Below are positions 4,627 through 6,368 of a DNA stretch of 6,368 nucleotides, one piece after another. Both the position numbers and the translations under genes were made by a program. Source of the stretch: Frankiales bacterium (GTDB lineage: Bacteria > Actinomycetota > Actinomycetes > Mycobacteriales > SCTD01); contig JAOPVD010000140.1 in assembly GCA_025966295.1 (NCBI GenBank), positions 1 through 6,368 of the forward strand. The letters are read 5' to 3'. The notes beneath the pieces are model-generated. The model had not been told where the DNA came from, searched no databases, and saw only the letters and a list, made by a program, of their open reading frames with translations. Each line of letters starts with the position of its first letter. The stretch's first letter is position 1.

Positions 4627-5666
4627 CGGCGAAGCACCAGGAACGCCGCGCCCAGCAGCATTGCCAACCCGGTGAGGAACAGGGCCCCCCGAGCAGGGAC
4701 GGCGCTTGTGCCGCCGCCAGCGGCCACCCCGCCAACGGGCACGCCCGTGACCTGGCCATCCCTGGCGCCAGTGCTTCCGGTGGATCCTGCGGCGCCGCCC
4801 GTCGTGCCCCCGGTCGTTCCGGTAGCACCACCCGTTCCGGTGGATCCGCCCGTTCCCGTGGAGCCACTGGATCCTGTTGACCCAGTCGAACCGCCGGCGC
4901 CGGTGGAACCGCCAGAGGCGCCCGTGGTGCCCGAGCTACCACCGCCTCCTCCACTGGAAGAGGGCGGAGTGATGTTCGTCGTGATCTGGGCCGTGCACCG
5001 CACGGTGCTGCCGCCCGGGTTGCCGGTGCCGTTGCACTGGTTGATGGTGACCGGGAGGGCGGGGCTCACGGTCGAGCCCGCTGGAACGCTGCAGTCGATG
5101 GTGCCGCCGCCGCCGTTGGCCGAGCCGTTGCACTGCGTGATGTCAGCACTGGTGGTGTTCGCGGGGAAGGGGTCACAGGTGTTGCTGCCCCCGCCGCCTT
5201 GCGCCGAGCCGTTGCACTGGTTCACGGTCACTCCGCTTACCGGAGTGGCGCCAGGCGTGTCCGAGCTGATGTTATTCGTGATGTGCACGGTGCACGTCGT
5301 CGTGTGGGCGGCGTCGTTGCCCGAGCCGTTGCACTGGCTGACGCTGGTCACCAGGTCGGTCGATGACGTCGTGGTCGGACCGCCGTTGCCCTCCGGACAC
5401 GGATCCAGCGAGCACTGCCGGGTGACGGTCACGGTCGACCCTCGGGTGGCCCCGTCGATCGTGTTCACGATCGTGACGTCGCAGGTCATCCCCGTGGTCG
5501 CGCCGCTGGGACCGGCGCCGACGTCGTTGCACTGCGAGAAGCCGACGTTGGCGGCGCTAGCGGCACCCGTGCCCACTGAGAGAGCCAGAGCCAAACTGCC
5601 CAGCAGCAGCAGGCCGGCGGCGCCAGCGCGGAACAACACGGTGCGAAAAGACGACCCCATGCCCAT
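4593..5666 (-). CDS. Secreted cysteine-repeat surface protein with stalk and non-canonical sorting signal
   Basis: A 357-residue protein starting at ATG 5666, with AAGGG seven bases upstream. Residues 1-38 are a Sec signal peptide (hydrophobic 14-31, likely cleavage after ASA). The ectodomain (39-235) holds twelve cysteines in six pairs, each opening with QC and mostly QCNG (Cys46/62, 85/90, 112/125, 151/164, 179/192, 211/224), probably disulphides. The linker (236-301) is almost purely Gly, Ser and Thr, like a wall-spanning stalk. The end is VPARG (323-327), a hydrophobic segment of about 18 residues, then RRCR: the layout of a sortase signal but without LPXTG. VPVGG at 309-313 is another possible site. 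It overlaps the sortase gene and is almost surely co-transcribed. I do not recognise a named family; similar QCN-rich hypothetical proteins occur in actinobacteria as far as I recall. An adhesin or spore/hyphal coat role is a guess. Confidence 0.9.
   Translation of the reverse strand: MGMGSSFRTVLFRAGAAGLLLLGSLALALSVGTGAASAANVGFSQCNDVGAGPSGATTGMTCDVTIVNTIDGATRGSTVTVTRQCSLDPCPEGNGGPTTTSSTDLVTSVSQCNGSGNDAAHTTTCTVHITNNISSDTPGATPVSGVTVNQCNGSAQGGGGSNTCDPFPANTTSADITQCNGSANGGGGTIDCSVPAGSTVSPALPVTINQCNGTGNPGGSTVRCTAQITTNITPPSSSGGGGGSSGTTGASGGSTGAGGSTGSTGSSGSTGTGGSTGTGGATGTTGGTTGGAAGSTGSTGARDGQVTGVPVGGVAAGGGTSAVPARGALFLTGLAMLLGAAFLVLRRCRTSQPGSPH
4764..4961 (-). repeat. Low-complexity Gly/Ser/Thr linker coding repeat
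   Basis: Codes residues 236-301 of the surface protein with degenerate short repeats (GSTG, GGSTG, GATG units). At DNA level TTCCGGTGGATCC recurs at 4775-4787 and 4835-4847 on the + strand. Such tracts change length by slippage, so linker length may vary between strains. The + strand shows an open Pro/Val-rich frame here, which is only the mirror of these codons. Confidence 0.8.
5031..5534 (-). repeat. Cysteine-pair repeats (QCN motif) in the surface protein
   Basis: The nonamer coding QCN (GTTGCACTG on the + strand) occurs five times: 5031-5039, 5127-5135, 5211-5219, 5328-5336 and 5526-5534. A diverged sixth unit (RQCSLDPC) lies between the last two. Spacing is 84-198 bases, so units are not strict tandem copies, but each has a second Cys 5-16 residues after the first. 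They look like internal duplications under selection to keep the cysteines. Confidence 0.8.
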
Positions 5667-5738
5667 GTCATTGCCCTTCACGGTCTGGTGACAGGCACCT
5701 AACTGCGCGCCAGGCACTCGGAGGCGACTACGGACAGT

Positions 5739-5768
5739 GATCGCTTAGGCAACCCTATCCCCGGATGG
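5739..5768 (-). promoter_or_regulatory. Candidate promoter of the surface-protein/sortase operon
   Basis: The 118-base gap upstream of ATG 5666 holds the only AT-rich patch of the region (5774-5788, with AAAT-N3-ATTT). On the - strand CCATCC (5768-5763) and, 18 bases on, GCGATC (5744-5739) loosely repeat the candidate ECF promoter of the sigma operon. A vegetative alternative is TTGAGC (5775-5770) with TAGGGT, but the spacing of 14 is short. A palindrome TAGG-N4-CCTA lies at 5746-5757. No element is decisive. Confidence 0.22.
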
Positions 5769-5784
5769 ACCGCTCAAATATCAT

Positions 5785-5969
5785 TTACGCGAGACAGTTC
5801 GACGTTCCGGAGCAACACATCGACCGCTCCCCCTCCGTGGTGCCGCCCCGGATGCCCCACGGGTCGCGGTCGTCGAGCCGTTCCGCAGACAGTCGTCGCG
5901 CACAGGACACTCCGCGCACATGGCCAGCGGCCTCTGACACGGATGAGGTGTCTGTATCGGCCCCCTCAC
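5785..5969 (-). pseudogene. WhiB-like (Wbl) iron-sulphur regulator remnant, frameshifted
   Basis: One frame (from GTG 5969) reads CQRPLAMCAECPVRDDCLRNG, whose CxxC-x5-C is the cysteine cluster of Wbl proteins. The next frame, from about 5877, reads LDDRDPWGIRGGTTEGERS, the Wbl turn (usually G[VI]WGG) and the helix after it. A single missing base near 5877-5885 joins the two. Wbl proteins bind a 4Fe-4S cluster through four Cys and regulate development or stress. Here the usual first Cys and its long spacer are absent (the upstream Cys is only six residues away), the two halves are out of frame, and the basic DNA-binding tail is replaced by MCCSGTSNCLA and a stop. I call it a decayed fragment. 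A sequencing error could explain the shift but not the lost N-terminus and tail. Confidence 0.65.
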
Positions 5970-6150
5970 GCAAGATCATCGGCGGCAGCCACGGTGTGGC
6001 CCGCCCCCGCAGCGCCCGTTGCGTTGCTCCGTCCCGTTCCGCCCTCTTGGGCCGTACGGCGCAACCGGCACCACCCACCTCGTAACGGGCGAACCGCCCA
6101 CAATGCGCATGGTGTGCGTTGCGCCAGTCCTCCAGGCTGGCATGACCACA
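5970..6150. other. Intergenic stretch with small inverted repeats, no gene seen
   Basis: I find no coding sequence with family features or a ribosome binding site on either strand. It holds two short inverted repeats: GGGCG-N3-CGCCC (6087-6099) and GCCAG-N9-CTGGC (6123-6141). They may mark the promoter or operator of the zinc-ribbon gene that follows, but no clear -35/-10 pair is visible. No N-terminal Wbl sequence was found in any - strand frame. Confidence 0.4.
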
Positions 6151-6157
6151 GAGGAGG
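6151..6157 (+). promoter_or_regulatory. Strong ribosome binding site deciding the start of the zinc-ribbon gene
   Basis: GAGGAGG, with GGAGG five bases before GTG 6163. It argues for GTG 6163 over the in-frame ATG at 6142, which has no comparable signal. Confidence 0.75.
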
Positions 6158-6162
6158 ACACC

Positions 6163-6368
6163 GTGCGCTGCTGCGGAAGCACTTGCCAGGAGATCACCGT
6201 GAACGCCCGCCCGGGCCTGGTCGCGATGCAGCGCTGCACCGCGTGCGGGAACTCGCAATGGGCCCGTGACGGTCGGCCGGTCCCCCGCGATGAGGCGTTC
6301 GCGATCCTCGCGGCGGCCTTCCAGGACACCCCGGTCCACGCCCGGGCCCGCCGCGCTGCCGCCGCGGA
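6163..6368 (+). CDS. Small cysteine-rich zinc-ribbon-like protein (partial, 3' end outside window)
   Basis: The open frame from GTG 6163 runs to the window edge (68 complete codons). It begins RCCGSTCQE and continues to MQRCTACGNSQW (residues about 28-39), giving paired knuckles C-C-x3-C and C-x2-C suited to binding one zinc ion. After residue 40 comes a helix-like segment (RDEAFAILAAAFQDTP) and then an Ala/Arg-rich tail. I recall similar short actinobacterial proteins without known function. No enzyme motif is visible. The choice of start rests on the Shine-Dalgarno sequence; ATG 6142 in the same frame would add seven residues. It is divergent from the wbl remnant. The protein could bind nucleic acid or a protein partner; the sequence does not tell. 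Confidence 0.78.
   Translation, partial: MRCCGSTCQEITVNARPGLVAMQRCTACGNSQWARDGRPVPRDEAFAILAAAFQDTPVHARARRAAAA

Noticed and set aside
5031..5534. CRISPR-like array from the repeated GTTGCACTG nonamer
   Set aside because: Repeats are 9 bases at irregular spacing and lie in frame in the QCN codons of a protein; there are no spacers of even length or cas genes.
4672..5691. Long Pro/Val-rich open frame on the + strand (339 residues)
   Set aside because: It is the mirror of the surface-protein gene: its Pro-Val repeats are antisense to Gly/Ser/Thr codons. It has no ribosome binding site or signal, whereas the - strand frame has a start, signal peptide, cysteine repeats and overlap with the sortase.
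5745..5757. Iron box (IdeR/DtxR site) upstream of the surface-protein gene
   Set aside because: TTAGGCAACCCTA resembles half of the consensus, but the symmetric centre of the box is not reproduced and the other half does not match.
5785..6339. 184-residue - strand open frame as one protein
   Set aside because: Only its last 30 residues carry Wbl-like sequence. The rest has no recognisable features, no ribosome binding site, and runs antisense to the zinc-ribbon gene, which has a strong one.

Overview
The window is high-GC DNA from a filamentous or morphologically complex actinomycete. The signs are strong third-position G/C bias, an SsgB-type sporulation and cell-division protein, an ECF sigma factor with an RskA-type anti-sigma factor, a class F-like sortase, a decayed WhiB-like gene and the Gly-Cys-Val tRNA cluster. 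I cannot name the genus from sequence alone.

Left part (1-546). The + strand opens with the last 39 codons of a cell-wall-anchored protein carrying an LPATG sorting signal. It converges on, and overlaps, a small DUF2188-type protein on the - strand. A tRNA-Val(CAC) gene on the - strand follows, with a strong intrinsic terminator behind it.

Central left (547-2403, - strand). A tight overlapping operon runs ECF sigma factor, then zinc-binding/RskA-like anti-sigma factor, then a small PGPGW-like membrane protein. Stop and start codons overlap at both junctions, so the three are probably co-transcribed and translationally coupled. The sigma/anti-sigma pair looks like an envelope-sensing switch.

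Centre (2404-3443, + strand). ssgB is read divergently from the sigma operon, with a clear ribosome binding site and a possible stress-sigma (SigH/SigB-type) promoter. tRNA-Gly(GCC), tRNA-Cys(GCA) and tRNA-Val(GAC) follow in tandem and end in a hairpin terminator.

Right part (3483-5969, - strand). Directly behind the tRNA cluster lies the catalytic C-terminus of a decayed tyrosine integrase, a likely scar of tRNA-targeted integration. Next comes a two-gene surface module, reading from the right: a secreted protein with six cysteine pairs (QCN motifs), a Gly/Ser/Thr-rich wall-spanning stalk and an unusual C-terminal anchor (VPARG in place of LPXTG), whose gene overlaps that of a class F-like sortase. 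Upstream is a frameshifted WhiB-like remnant.

Right edge. A small cysteine-rich, zinc-ribbon-like protein starts on the + strand with a strong Shine-Dalgarno sequence and runs off the window.

The best candidate for something undescribed is the surface module: a dedicated sortase overlapping a cysteine-repeat surface protein that lacks a canonical sorting motif.
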